Shown: positions 21,991-32,377, counted from the first letter of the stretch. The stretch: DNA of 64,000 nt from Agrypnia vestita (GCA_016648135.1 JADDOH010010909.1:1-64000); one strand, 5' to 3'. Translations and numbers: made by a program. Notes: generated by a model not told the origin, from the letters alone.

Positions 21991-22162
21991 ATATAATTTC
22001 TAAGGTAGATGACAGAATTTCTTAGTCAACGATGCACATAATAAAGTCTGATTCAGATTTTTATTAAAAGCTTATTGAGATACACAATGATGTTTCATAA
22101 TAATTAACTTATTATCTTTAAATAATATAACTATTTGTATAACACAACTTAATTGAGATTAC

Positions 22163-22202
22163 ACCAACTAGTTTCAACTCAAAGCTGAGTCTTCTTCAAG
22201 GT
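22163..22202 (-). ncRNA. Hammerhead-like motif of Penelope-like element A
   Basis: On the minus strand: ACC, TTGAAGA (core with C3 changed to T), stem II ACTCA/TGAGT with loop GCTT, GAAA, the palindrome ACTAGT, T, and GGT pairing with the initial ACC. It lies 80 nt downstream of the Penelope coding remnant, in the same orientation. The first core base change suggests reduced or lost activity. Confidence 0.6.
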
Positions 22203-22690
22203 TTAGTATAAACTAAATAAAAACAAAATTACAAACAATCAAGAAAGCATTGAGGGAAGAAAGAGACAGAATTTTAATTGTAGCAGGAGTTGGGTGAAAG
22301 AGAGCGGGTATGGGCGGGTGCAGTTAATTGGAAGGGGAATATATCTAGAATTGGACTACGCGATAAATCCAGTTGTTTATTAAGTAAATATTTTTTATCC
22401 ATTTTTAATGATTTTTTTATTTCTAATGCTTCCAAATTATTGAGATGCATACCTATGTTATTTCTATGAAGTACATCTACACCCGACGATCGGTCAAATG
22501 CGTGGTTTTTTTCCTATCAAATGAATTGCAAATTCTGAATAGCCTACACTATTTAAGCATCTTTTGTGTTCAATGACTCTTGTATTTATATTCCTAGTTA
22601 TTTTTCCTACGTAAAATGCAGGACAATCGTTGCACTTGCGTTTATATATCCCTGGATAGTTTAGTTTATGTTCTTGTGAGTTGAAACTAG
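22203..22690 (-). mobile_element. Penelope-like element A: GIY-YIG endonuclease remnant
   Basis: The minus strand reads YPGIYKRKCNDCPAFYVGKI, TRNINTRVIEHKR and SEFAIHLIGK. After a frameshift it reads NNLEALEIKKSLKMDKKYLL, NKQLDLSRSPILDIFPFQ. GIYK..C..C...YVG......TR..EH is the GIY-YIG endonuclease signature of Penelope-like elements, with paired cysteines just before the YVG strand. The LE.LEI.K segment and NKQL are the usual C-terminus. The upstream RT domain is absent. A further inverted piece of the hammerhead region abuts the start at 22676-22735. Confidence 0.85.
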
Positions 22691-22829
22691 TTGGTGTAAA
22701 CTCAATAAAGTGGTGTTTTACAAATAGTTGTTTTATTTAAAGATATTATGTCTCACCATAATGTGTTTGCTTCGTGTGAAAAAATTAACTTTTTCAACAA
22801 TGTTAGAGTTCAAAGTTCTTATTTAAACA

Positions 22830-23095
22830 AAAATTTATTTAGGATTGGGCTGGATATCCATCATTTATTGCTCAAACTCACTATCTTTCATTGGACACGC
22901 CCTAACTATTCTCACTAATAGACATAAACACGCCTGTCTGGTCCCTGAGATCACATTCTCTATTTCACACAAAGGTCTACAATACCAACATAAGGTACTT
23001 CTCCCCCTTTCCTAGAATGCTAAACTACTACAACAAAATCTCGTCATTCAACGCCAACATAGATATATTCTCAATGACTTAAGTCCAGTTTAAAA
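22830..23095 (+). mobile_element. LINE C-terminal fragment
   Basis: Pieces HKHACLVPEITFSISHKGLQ and RMLNYYNKISSFNANIDIFS match the end of a LINE C-terminal domain (LVPEI.F....RMLN.YN......DIF). Several frameshifts; no upstream RT. Confidence 0.55.
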
Positions 23096-23329
23096 AATAA
23101 ATTATTTCATATTTAGTAACAAATCATTCAAGCGTGTAATTTGTGCTCTCCATAAACTAAACGTAGGCGTGAAGTGTTGACACAAATACACGGGCTCTGA
23201 CTTCGTCGACCTAGGAACAAAGCAAATATGTATATATATATATATATTGAAAGGTAATCCTATAAATAAATACCAGAATATTTTAATTGTCTATGTATAT
23301 TGAAACTCAATCTAGAACATAATTAGTTA
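23096..23329. repeat. AT-rich spacer with TA microsatellite
   Basis: A TA dinucleotide run lies at about 23229-23247. No gene. Confidence 0.5.
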
Positions 23330-23600
23330 TAATAACATTAGTTTCATTTTTTCATTACATTAATTTCATTGCTTTACTTATATATGTTAGTAAGGTTTGA
23401 TTTTACTATGCCTGTCTCACTAGAGAGCTCTGTGTTGAGACAGGCAAAGTAAGTTAGTTAGTAACATGTTTTTAAATATCTTAATTGTTCAAAAAATTAT
23501 GTCATATGTTTATCTGTAAGGGTCATCCGACTTGTTGATAAACTTTTAATAATAAAAAAGAAACCGGTGGCGTGTAATATGTTGTTTTTAACTAAAATAT
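23330..23600. repeat. Dispersed repeat family G, copy 1
   Basis: Contains the hairpin GCCTGTCTCA/TGAGACAGGC at about 23410-23447. The same hairpin region, inverted, occurs at about 37675-37712 with neighbouring similarity. Non-coding. Class unknown. Confidence 0.5.
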
Positions 23601-23816
23601 ATACAAAATAAACTTAATTAAAATATTTTTTGATACAATTCATAAAAATATTTTTTACAAATTATTCATTTCTCATGCTTATTTATATATTGTCAAAACA
23701 TCGATTTTTTATTAAAAAATTGTTAGTATACATCGTTTTCTGACAAAGGGATCATTAGCCTTGAAATAACCTTGAAATCAAAATGTACATTTTCTGCCAT
23801 AAAGGGATATATATAT

Positions 23817-24881
23817 CAGGCGCGGTCGCTTCATACATGCTTTGGATGCTCCGCATCCCTTGTTTTCTAGAGTCAAAAAGCTTTAGACTTTTTGTTTCTA
23901 GCCGAATACAGCACTGCAGAAAATATATTAGTTCAGTATTTTAGAAAACAGTCGTAACACATACTACGACAAGGCGCGCGTACGGAGCGACTCGAAATAC
24001 ATATACATTCTCAACATTGAACATCTATGAATCACATAAACACAACCACCAGCAGCGATGGAATCTGTAACGAATTCCGTATCCACCCAGAGTTCAAAAA
24101 TTCGATTTTCGCGCATGCGCATTCATTTCTGCTTGTCGGGATCCTCGGATAGTGGATACGGACTTGAAAACAGCATCCAACGGAGTCACCCGTAGCCGAA
24201 CGTAGCCGAGGAGCCATGGTTGAAGGGCTGAGACATATTACGAAACGAGCGGATTGTTTTGAGGATTTTGTTTGTGTGACGTATTTGAAGGGTGGAAATG
24301 GTGAATTTGAATACTTGAAACCGAATTATTGAAACATTGAGTGTCGTTCAATTATCTGTTTAAATGATCATTTAAATTAAATTAGATTAAATGGTTTGAA
24401 CACTCTTTCAAGAACTAGAAAAGGACACACGAGTGCTCTCGACAACATAATATTATCTTATCTTAACCACACTTGCAATTTTCCTCAGTGAATTTTCCAC
24501 AATGAAAAGGACTAAAACGTACAACCGAAGCACACTAGGCAAAAACAGACTTTCTTCTCTTGCTATTATTTATATTGAGAAAACACTCTTGCTGTTTTTA
24601 AAAGAGAAGACAAAATTTCACAACGATTTTATAAAGAAAGAGCGTTGAATCGAGCTTGAGTTTAAATAAATGAAAACTCGGGTATGTAATGGATTTTTTA
24701 AAATAGGCACGAATGACGCATAAAATTGAATAGAAAATTGTTGAAGCATAGCTTAAAGGATTTATAAAGCTTATTTAACAGACTGTTTTTGTTACAAGTT
24801 GCATGAGCTAATCTATATTTGATGGTAGGTATAAACTTAGTATCCAGCATCCCTTCTATCAAAAGTCACCGACCGCCACTG
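23817..24881. mobile_element. hAT-like non-autonomous DNA transposon
   Basis: The left end CAGGCGCGGTCGCTTC and the reverse complement of the right end, CAGTGGCGGTCGGTGAC, are imperfect terminal inverted repeats of hAT type (CAG-GCG). The flanks both read ATATATAT, fitting an 8-bp target duplication, although the TA-rich context weakens this. The 1065-bp interior encodes no recognisable transposase. An internal inverted pair GTGGATACGG occurs near 24080 and 24155. Confidence 0.55.
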
Positions 24882-24889
24882 ATATATAT

Positions 24890-25205
24890 ATATATATTTT
24901 CGTATAGGTATACGTATTTTATTTCTTCTACATAAAACCATCACGTTTAATTACGATATTGATGATATGCGAAAGGCAAAGAGAAACCACCACCATTAAC
25001 TCCCCTAGTAAAACCAACATGCAGTATAATAAGCTACATCCGTTAAAGCGTAATAAAATGCTACGTAATACCCGCTTTACTCTACGGACTCAAGTACGTA
25101 CGTTAAAACGGCACTTTTAAAAGGGTAGAGGCATTTGAGATGTGGCCATACGAACGTATGCTAAGATCTGATGTGGTAAGCACATTACCAATGAAAAGGT
25201 TTTAA
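24890..25205. other. Unassigned stretch
   Basis: TA-rich start, then ordinary sequence. No gene. Confidence 0.35.
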
Positions 25206-25540
25206 GAAGTACTAGCTATGTTCGCGCGGCTTCGCACGCGTAGATTTTCAGTACACTGTTTGGTTCGTCATAGAACTTTCGCGAACCTTCTAGAACATTC
25301 TCCTTCCAGAACTTTCGAGAAGTTTATCGAATGTACTGGAACCTTCTAGACATACCGACACATTCCGCCACTCAGTTAACTTTCGGGAATTTTCTAGAAC
25401 CTTCTCCTTCCAGTACTTTCTAGAGCAGGTTTTTTCGGAACCTTCTAGACTTATCGACACAGTCGGCGCGTATTTTGAAACAATCTCAAGCATTTGCGGC
25501 CTTCCCACAACAAAACAATCTGATAAAAATATAGTCTAAA
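25205..25540 (+). repeat. TACTAGC-type element with tandem GAA/TTC units
   Basis: The start GTACTAGCTATGTTCGCGCG, GCTTCGCACGCG belongs to the same broad class as 5908 and 58965. Two units of roughly 100-110 bp follow. Each has a GAA/TTC array, then GGAACCTTCTAGAC and CGACAC; a third is partial. A minus-strand frame of 72 codons inside is a by-product of the repeat. Confidence 0.65.
25273..25321. promoter_or_regulatory. Heat-shock-element-like array
   Basis: GAA starts at 25273, 25283 and 25293 and TTC at 25278, 25288 and 25298, exactly 5 bp apart. This gives six perfect alternating modules, the binding pattern of heat shock factor. After a 1-bp phase shift come TTC 25304, GAA 25309, TTC 25314 and GAA 25319. 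The second repeat unit has a similar array at 25382-25420. No transcript start is known nearby. Confidence 0.6.
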
Positions 25541-26099
25541 CCAACTCATCATCCAGGGGAGAAGAAGCGTAGGAAGATGCTGCATCTTAACTCGAGGGAC
25601 TGGTATTACTGGACTTAACTCGACTTCGGCCTATTTTACCTGCGTTTATGAGTTTTTAAAGCTTATCATTGGTTTTATCTCAAGTTCTTGAATGAATGAA
25701 CGAGTTCCATTTGTCAAGTAACCTCATTTGCCGCACAAACCGGACAAAAAATCACTCCAAATGTCGTCTTGGAACCGCGCATTAATTGTGTTATTTATCT
25801 CTTAAAAAAGTATTGTTTTTAAACAAAAAAGTGTGAAATTTGGTATTATATTGTTTGATATATTTAGAACGAAAATATTGAAATACAATAACTTAAGTGT
25901 CATTGCTTTCATAGTTTTATTCGATAAACATGTGCATTTATTTCTGACATTAAATTTCGTTACTTATTTTCATAATTAATGAATAAGTAATTATTGAAGT
26001 TTGTATATTGAGAAACCAAAAACTGCAAATACTTAGCGATTACTGTTGATTTTTACATGAATATAACCATCATAAAAAAATGTCTAAAAAACAGCAATC
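25541..26099. other. Unassigned stretch
   Basis: No gene or repeat recognised. Confidence 0.35.
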
Positions 26100-26580
26100 G
26101 TGCGCGAAATTGCGCGGCAGACAGGGTACATTCCGCGTTACGTACGGCCGGCATCCGACCGATTAACTGTTGGGATAAAGATCTGACATCCCAATATTGC
26201 TATTTTCAGAATAGCACAGGCCGCCCTTGAAAATACGCATCGTCATATTTTTTAGTCCACTCGATATTATGAGCTGAGCGCCCCCGTCAAAGTTCTCAGG
26301 AGTGACTGAAGAAGTCGATACTCGCCTCGTCTGATTTATAGCTCGGCGGCGATTTGTCTTCGTTTGGGCAGTGACGCCTCGTTAGGAACACATGTTAGAC
26401 AATAATTTGTCGGCGAGGCTAGAGCCGCTTCTGGGGCCGTTTCGGTGGGGAGCTCGGGGTCTAGCGCACGAGCCGAATGGAGTGTGACGAAACCGACCGA
26501 TTTCGCAGATTTGCTTTTGTATTGTTTCTATTAGGTTGTCACGCGCACAACAGCGCATATACCAACGTTTTGTTGACAGT
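26100..26580. other. GC-rich island, unassigned
   Basis: Much richer in CpG than the flanks, without a long frame or known domain. The mix of CpG and unique-looking sequence would fit a promoter-proximal or conserved non-coding segment, or the edge of an old LTR. No TATA or splice pattern decides between these. Confidence 0.3.
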
Positions 26581-26742
26581 GTCCTTCAAATTTTCTTTAT
26601 TTCGTTATTTTTTACCGTGTTACAATATATTGAAAAAAAATTGATATTTTTAATATTATTAATATTTAAAGCATTATTAACTTTGTGGTTAGACATAATA
26701 ACAGAACGTTAGTAAACTTAGAAAAACCACTACCAGATTTAC

Positions 26743-26784
26743 GGTCTACCGGTTTCGAGACGTACCCGTCTCTTCGTCAAGACC
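26743..26784 (-). ncRNA. Hammerhead-like motif, ACCGGT type
   Basis: On the minus strand: GGTC, TTGACGA (core C3 is T), an unpaired A, stem II GAGACG/CGTCTC with loop GGTA, GAAA, ACCGGT overlapping the last A, then A and GACC. Stem I GGTC/GACC pairs perfectly. It is the same motif as 44128-44169. Confidence 0.65.
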
Positions 26785-26940
26785 AACACTATACACCCCA
26801 ACCATAGTATTGTCAAACTGGAACACATTCACAACACTATACACCCCAACCATAGTATTGTCAAACTGGAAGTGTTGCATGTAGGCAAAAAAGGAAAGAA
26901 ATTGGACATCTTGGAAAATATAGAAATTCATCTATATTGC
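26785..26940 (+). mobile_element. Penelope-like C-terminal scrap with 50-bp duplication
   Basis: KGKKLDILENIEIHLY on the plus strand is the LE.LEI motif near the C-terminus of Penelope-like proteins. Upstream, the block ACAACACTATACACCCCAAC, CATAGTATTGTCAAACTGG occurs twice in tandem. Truncated against the next Penelope piece at about 26940. Confidence 0.55.
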
Positions 26941-26944
26941 CGAA

Positions 26945-27451
26945 AAATTCTATGCATGCGTATTTTTCGGCCCAACTTCAGTAAAAATAGCTAATGAAAT
27001 TAAAAAGTGTGATTTAAAAATAGCCTTTAGAACCAATAACAATATAGGAACAAACCTCAAAAACTCTAAAAGCAAAACACCTAAATTAGAAAACAGTGGC
27101 ATACACAAATTAACATGTAATCATAAAGATTGCAATGCCACATATATAGGACAAACGGGAAGGTCTTTTTTAACTAGATTCGCGGAACACATGCGCTGCT
27201 ATAAAAATAAAAATTTAGAGTCAAAATTTGCGGCCCATTTATTAAATGAAAACCACGTCCCGCAAGGTGACAACGAACCAAAACCTTTACATATAGAAAC
27301 AAAAGGTTTTAGGATGAATTTACTTGAGCAACTAGAAATAAATAAATATAAAAAGGATCCAAATATTAAACTTTTAAATAATCAACAAAAAATGATTTTC
27401 TCTCCACTTCTAAATATTTTTAAGAAACCAATAATCAAGGACATAAATTAA
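26945..27451 (+). mobile_element. Penelope-like element: GIY-YIG endonuclease
   Basis: The frame is continuous from about 26945 to the stop after 27451. Residues run FFGPTSVKIANEIKKCDLKI, FRTNNNIGTNLKNSKSK, then GIHKLTCNHKDCNATYIGQT, GRSFLTRFAEHM, SKFAAHLLNENH and ending MNLLEQLEINKYK, LNNQQKMIFSPLLNIF. GI(H/Y)K, the two cysteines, YIGQTGRSF..R..EH and the final LLEQLEI are the GIY-YIG endonuclease domain and tail of Penelope-like retroelements. The RT domain upstream is missing, so this is a 5'-truncated copy. It is the best-preserved protein segment in the window. Confidence 0.9.
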
Positions 27452-27639
27452 AATAATATTTATAAATAACACTTGCAGAAAACGGGGAATTTTGATAATT
27501 AAGCATAACGTTAACCGAGGCACCTTTAATGACAAGTGCCCGGGAAAAAACATACATTACTACAGGGCTTCACCACAAATATCAAATTACTCTAAAGGGG
27601 AAGGGGTAACTTAAAATAGTATAAATAAGTCGTTTGTAC

Positions 27640-27700
27640 GTGGTATATCCACTGTTTGATAATGGACTTACAAGCCGAAACAGCTGTAACACACAAAAAT
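27640..27700 (+). ncRNA. Degenerate hammerhead-like motif downstream of Penelope ORF
   Basis: TTGATAA stands where CTGANGA is expected. It is followed by GGACTTACAAGCC (a decayed stem II), GAAA, and the 8-nt palindrome ACAGCTGT with A after it. Position and orientation match the other Penelope copies, with about 200 nt between the stop codon and the motif. Confidence 0.4.
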
Positions 27701-27719
27701 ACTTATCCCGTAGAACTTA

Positions 27720-27815
27720 ATAATGATATTTATTAAAATTTAATTTATTTTAAATTTCGCTAAAAATAAATATGGAGTTCTACAAATTAAACACAAAAAC
27801 CATAAATAAAAGAAA
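27720..27815 (+). repeat. Second copy of the element at 2353
   Basis: CCCGTAGAACTTAATAATG to TTTCGCTAAAAATAAAT is the inverse of 2367-2425. It continues directly into ATGGAGTTCTACAAATTAAA, the segment found at 2660-2705, ending in an A-rich tail. Confidence 0.65.
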
Positions 27816-28372
27816 TTCATCTAAATAATGATAAGGCCCTAAACATACAAACACCACTTATTACATCTCCCTTCTATCCATACTAGTCCCTCCCAGCAAC
27901 CAATTTCACTTTCCGCCTACCCCTCCCCCGCTCCCGACAACTCCAGCCCCATGTAGTAGATAAAATGTCTTCTAGTCTTATGGGGGGTAAGGTTTTTGAC
28001 TTTTTTTTTTGCATTTTATTTTTAATTTTTTAAATGAATGTATAACACCGCAAAAATATTGTGTCAAAATTTCAAGTCAATCGGAGCAAAATTGACGAAA
28101 TTATGAACATTTGAGCGATGCTCAGACTGATTTTCTATACCTGCTCGGGCAGCTGAGAAACGCGCTAACCTGAGGACTACCGGACGTGCTTTTGTATTGG
28201 AAGAGTTTTGCGTAGACAAGAACAAAAAGATGCTGATGATGAAAGCTCTTTGGTGTGAGAACAAAGCATCGACGATTATGTGTAAGTATAAAATAAGTGT
28301 CGAGTTTTATTTTGAATTTTACAGTGTGCAAAACTTAAAAGCGTTTTCCCCACATCTCACGTTTTCAAAGTC
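27816..28372. other. Unassigned stretch
   Basis: Short frames only. GC-richer patch at 28130-28190 without a known domain. Confidence 0.35.
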
Positions 28373-28680
28373 GGTGTCCATCATAACTTCAAAACTATTG
28401 CACCGATCCTTTGGAAATTTTGAACACTATTTCTGTACATAATTTACGAGGTAACGCTGGAGAGTTTTTTTCAAATTTGTTAATATTTTATATTTTTTAA
28501 TTACAATTTAGTCGATTTTTTTTGCAAAAAATCACGTTTTTCCCTTCAAAGTGTTCCAAAAAAATGAAAAATTGAAATTTCAAAAAACCCTCCCAGCGTT
28601 ACCTAGGAAAATCCATATCTAACGAATGAACTTTGATTTTTTGATTTCAAATGATCCAGCATCAAGTTATGATGGACACC
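28373..28680. repeat. Foldback element (308 bp)
   Basis: GGTGTCCATCATAACTT at the left is matched by AAGTTATGATGGACACC at the right. Further in, GGTAACGCTGG near 28450 pairs with CCAGCGTTACC near 28595. The arms are otherwise diverged and the centre is AT-rich. Non-coding; class unknown. Confidence 0.6.
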
Positions 28681-28900
28681 GCAATTATACTTTTTTCCGA
28701 GACACGTCCGAATAATTGCTGCCATTGCCGTATTTTGTTACATTTCTTCTTGAAAATTTTACACAATATTCTTCGAATGTCATACTTTAATCAACCTTTA
28801 GTTTTAATAAAGAGATTTTAACTGTGTCGTCACAAAAAAATTCACAAAAACATGCCTTTTTTTGTACGAATTAACCTTACCCCCCCCCTTAAGTTAGTAT

Positions 28901-28941
28901 ATTACTGAAGATGATGCAGTAAGTATCGAAAACGTTTTAAT
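28901..28941 (+). ncRNA. Hammerhead-like motif, AACGTT type
   Basis: ATTA, CTGAAGA, T, stem II GAT/ATC around GCAGTAAGT, GAAA, the palindrome AACGTT, T, then TAAT, which pairs with the initial ATTA. All fixed core bases (CTGANGA, GAAA) are present. It is followed by GTGTCATTGTGTGAAGTAAA and TTTTATT, as after other Penelope motifs here. No coding remnant directly upstream. Confidence 0.6.
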
Positions 28942-28984
28942 TAATTTGTTTAATTAAAGTGTCATTGTGTGAAGTAAACAACGT

Positions 28985-29385
28985 TGTGTTTTATTCATAA
29001 TAATTTATTATTTTTTTTTGTATCTACATACTTTTACTAATTACATCTTAATGTTTCGGAAAAACCTTTTCATCATCAAGGTCAAGGTCACGGTAAACGT
29101 CATTTATAATAAAACACCCTGACAATGGAAAGTTTTTTCTGAAACACGTGGGTGTAATTAACGAAGTTGCTCAAGCAATTGAAAAAATGCAATAAATTTA
29201 TTTTTTAACTAATACAACTCATTTTTTTTGCTGTTATTTTTATCATATTTTTTAAATACAAATGCATTAACTGAATGCAAGTTACATAAATCTTCTATAA
29301 GAAATAGGACTATGTTGGAGGTCTGACTCATAAATGCTGAAACCCGTGACCATTTGACAACTGAGCAAATGTATTTTTTAACAAT
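28985..29385. other. Unassigned AT-rich stretch
   Basis: Nothing recognised. Confidence 0.35.
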
Positions 29386-29688
29386 ATGTTATTAATGTTA
29401 GTATATAACCACTAAAAATATCTTTTTTCTCTAGCGGTTTTGGGACGTAAGCCGTCTCTTCGTCAGAAAAACCACTACACTAGCATGTACATAACTATTC
29501 ACCACAACCATAGTATTAATTGCACGCCATTTGCATATCTGATAGTGTGTAAATAATACTATAGTTGTGGTATGTAGTGTTATTTACATACTAGTGTAGT
29601 GGTTGTCCTGACGAAAAGACGGGTTACGTCCTGAAACCAGTAGACAAAAAATATATTTTTAGTGGTTATATACTAACATCAATAACAT
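29386..29688. mobile_element. Foldback element with hammerhead-like motifs in both arms
   Basis: Outer arms 29386-29421 and 29653-29688 are complementary over 36 bp with one mismatch (core ATAACCACTAAAAATAT). Inside each arm, facing outward, sits a motif of the ACCGGT hammerhead type: about 29431-29466 on the minus strand (GAAA changed to AAAA) and 29603-29647 on the plus strand. The centre has no coding potential. The design equals that at 43861-44213. Confidence 0.7.
29603..29647 (+). ncRNA. Hammerhead-like motif in right arm
   Basis: TTGTC, CTGACGA, A, stem II AAGACG/CGTCCT (one mismatch) with loop GGTTA, GAAA, then ACCAGT, A and GACAA. TTGTC and GACAA make a 5-bp stem I. All fixed core bases are present. 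Confidence 0.6.
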
Positions 29689-29796
29689 TTTTTAAAATGT
29701 CTAATCACAAAGTTTATACATAAAATATTTATTAATACATTTATTAGCCAATAGAAAAAAAATCCCCCCTATTTTCGTAAAAGGGAAGATTCTTAT

Positions 29797-29950
29797 TCTT
29801 GGCCTAGTGGGCAAGACACTGGCTTCTAACACCGAGGGTTCCAGGTTCTCTGTGAGGTCACAATTAATCTATGTGATTTTCTTAAACCTGGGTGTTTTGT
29901 AATTTGTTTCGTTTCCGTAATTGGGCCTCTTGGCCTGTTGAAGCGTAAAA
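29797..29950 (+). mobile_element. tRNA-derived SINE (family 1), diverged copy
   Basis: The head TTGGCCTAGTGGGCAAGACA, CTGGCTTCTAACACCGAGGG, TTCCAGGTTCTCTGTGAGGT is a decayed version of the A- and B-box region at 33354. The body ATGTGATTTTCTTAAACCTG, GGTGTTTTGTAATTTG is shared with 33425-33475. Confidence 0.65.
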
Positions 29951-30229
29951 TTAAAAAAATATATTACTTTACTTTATTTTACCAATTTACTTATATTTTA
30001 TTTTAACATTATTTATTTGAATTTTGAATTATTTTATTTATTGTTATTTATTAATGTTTTTGACTAATTTTTAACAATACCATTATTAATTTTATTTAAC
30101 TATGTTGAAACTTAATTTTTATTTTTGTTTTAATTTATTCCTTTTATTGAAAAAAAGATAGTAGTTATTCTTTTTTGTTAATTTACCATTATTGTCATTA
30201 CTGACTGCCTATTCTTACACGATTTTAAA

Positions 30230-31090
30230 TCGGCTTGTGGGTATATTACTTACTATTCCCATCTGATCTTTCTAATATCTCATTCATTCAGAAAAATATA
30301 AACAATCTGCAAATTATGCCTGAAAGACCGCATCTAACTAGAGCAAAATATAATAAAACGGTCCCTAAAATGAAAACAACTTTTGGCCAAAGACTATTCA
30401 GTTTCCAAGCTCCTAGAATGTAATATAACCTAATTAGTAAAAATATTCAAACCAGCAGTAATAGCAAAAAATCCAGAGTAAACCTATTCAATATTCTTTT
30501 CAATATGGGTAGAGAAAACACTGAAAAAAAATTAATGGAAATTATAAAATAAAACTCTTTAGTAAAATGAGTATTATCATTATATTTCTTTTCTCTTCTT
30601 CTGCGTTTTAAATATTTATAAATTTTTTATCTTATTTGGAAAACTACTGTTAGACTTATGTATTAATTTATATTATGTATTTATCTAATTATCTTATTTG
30701 GAAAACTACTGTAAGACCAATGTATTAATTTATATAATGTATTTATCTATTTAATATTTTTATAATGTTATAATTTACTTGAACTCTGAATCATTAATTA
30801 ATTATATATACTAATGAGTACCAAGAGTCGAATATTGTGTTTTAAAATTAAATATGTAACTTGCCCTAAAACAGGCCAGCCTAGTTGGGTAGTTACATAT
30901 TTTAATTATATAATTGTATGATAAATTATTATTGTATAATTATATTTGTATATAATGTAATTTTTTGTAATTTGTATATTTGTATATATTTGTTTATAAT
31001 GTAATGTTATGTTAAATATTCTAATAATTCTTACCAAACACTTACTTAAATCATTTCTCCATAGCATGTTCCAAATCAGTGTAGTTATGT
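30230..31090 (+). mobile_element. LINE C-terminal fragment and 3' untranslated region
   Basis: MPERPHLTRAKYNKTVPKMK, TTFGQRLFSFQAPRMWYNLI, and after a stop SKNIQTSSNSKKSRVNLFN to KLMEIIK. R.......TR.K....T.FGQR.FSF.AP..WN.L matches the end of CR1/L2-like LINE proteins. The 3' part includes a 62-bp tandem duplication (ATCTTATTTGGAAAACTACT at 30629 and 30691). A second copy, interrupted by another LINE, is at 35125. Confidence 0.7.
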
Positions 31091-31139
31091 CCATTAATAG
31101 AAGCGATAGAAAGCAGTTTGAACTTTTCTAATTCTGTTA

Positions 31140-31440
31140 ATTGTTTTCAGAAATCCTCACGTTCCCGAAAGACTCAAATAGTCTATTCCACAACTACCAG
31201 GATTACCCCTCCTGAATATTAATTTGGGTCCTTTTGTGTACTTACACAACAACTGCGCCTGTTTCGTATTACTCTTGAACTTCGGCCATTCGTATCAAGT
31301 GACCTTTCTATATCTTCGCATTCTGTGTCTATGTCTGTATCTACCCTGTTTCTAACGGGTGGTTATTTTGCAATTAATGCAATAAATATTTTTCAATATC
31401 GAACCGCAATTTTATTCAATTTTTCAAAACTGCTTCACGA
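31140..31440. other. Unassigned GC-richer stretch, LTR-like features
   Basis: Begins near TGTTTTCAGAAATCCTC. It contains AATAAATATTTTTCAATATC near 31381 and a following CAATTTTATTCA. The mixed composition ending with a polyadenylation-like signal resembles an LTR, but no paired LTR or target duplication is visible. Confidence 0.25.
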
Positions 31441-31554
31441 AAACCTCTAGGTTTACAGCGAGCGTAAGTATTTTTTTTAAACTTAAATATGTCCTTGCCA
31501 ATATTTTTATAGGTATATTCTGAAAACACTAGTACTGAATTATGACCACATAGG

Positions 31555-31890
31555 TCTAATTATTAATGAAGATAAGTATAAATCTCATAGAGACGAATCT
31601 CTTTATATGAAAAATGTTTAAGGAAGTCTTTATAGGATGGTCCAGGGCTTACGACCTGTATGAGCTGTATAAGTGAACACTTTACACAATGTAACGTTCA
31701 CAAATTCCACCGTAAGAACATGGTCAAACTTTTTGAAAGTTGTAGGTTTGTTTAAATGTTCTAAATCAGTTTCTTTCATATATTCGAATGGATTATGCTA
31801 GATCTGTTAATGTGTGGATGTTCTTACAGTGGAATTGGTGAGCGTTGCATCACACCCATACACATAAATAACTTTGTCTTTATGAGACTT
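31555..31890. mobile_element. Foldback family E
   Basis: The left arm 31570-31715 has TCTCATAGAGACGAATC, AGGAAGTCTTTATAGGATG, GGGCTTACGACCTG and GTTCACAAATTCCACC. The partial right arm from about 31815 has GGAATTGGTGAGCGTTG and TTTGTCTTTATGAGAC. This is the same order, inverted, as elsewhere. Non-coding. Confidence 0.6.
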
Positions 31891-32083
31891 TAACAATTTA
31901 TTATAATTAAAAGCAATTATTGATATAATTTTATTCATAATTATTAAAGGTATATAAACTGAAATTGACGAAATAATAAATATGTCAATTTTTTTATTTA
32001 CTTAAAATATATCAAGATGCTTTTATAATTTCCTGTCTTGTGCTGCTTTTGTATATGTTAATCATTCAAAACCAATTATGTTT

Positions 32084-32377
32084 TTATACGCTTTTTTGCT
32101 GTTTCCCCCGGCTTAATCTGGAGCGATCCACCGGTCGCCTTTCTTCCAGGATTGCTAATAGGATACTTCTTGCTACTCGTTCTTTTGGGAATCTTAGCAC
32201 ATGTCCAAGCCACCTCATTTGTGATTTATCTAAATGTAATAGTAGGGGCTCCATGCCAAATGTGTACCCTTTGTCGGCACTTCTTACTTTGTTCACCAGT
32301 ATGACTCCCGCTACCCCCCTAGGAAAACTTATCTCAGCAGCCTGGATTCTTGTTGTCACTCCAAATTTCAAAATCAC
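32084..32377 (-). mobile_element. LINE fragment after the RT domain
   Basis: TTRIQAAEISFPRGVAGVIL, VNKVRSADKGYTFGMEPLLL and HLDKSQMRWLGHVLRFPKER, then VARSILLAILEERRPVDRSR. This is the M.FLR..AGVTL.DKVRS..I...L...PLLL.I..SQLRW.GH..R(M)P..R segment common to many animal LINEs. An open frame of 97 codons remains. Confidence 0.8.

Noticed and set aside
23738..23780. Another hammerhead (CTGACAAAGG...CCTTGAAAT)
   Set aside because: Core G8 is changed to A, stem I cannot form and there is no Penelope remnant nearby.
25290..25508. 72-codon minus-strand protein
   Set aside because: It is the translation of the GAA/TTC tandem repeat.
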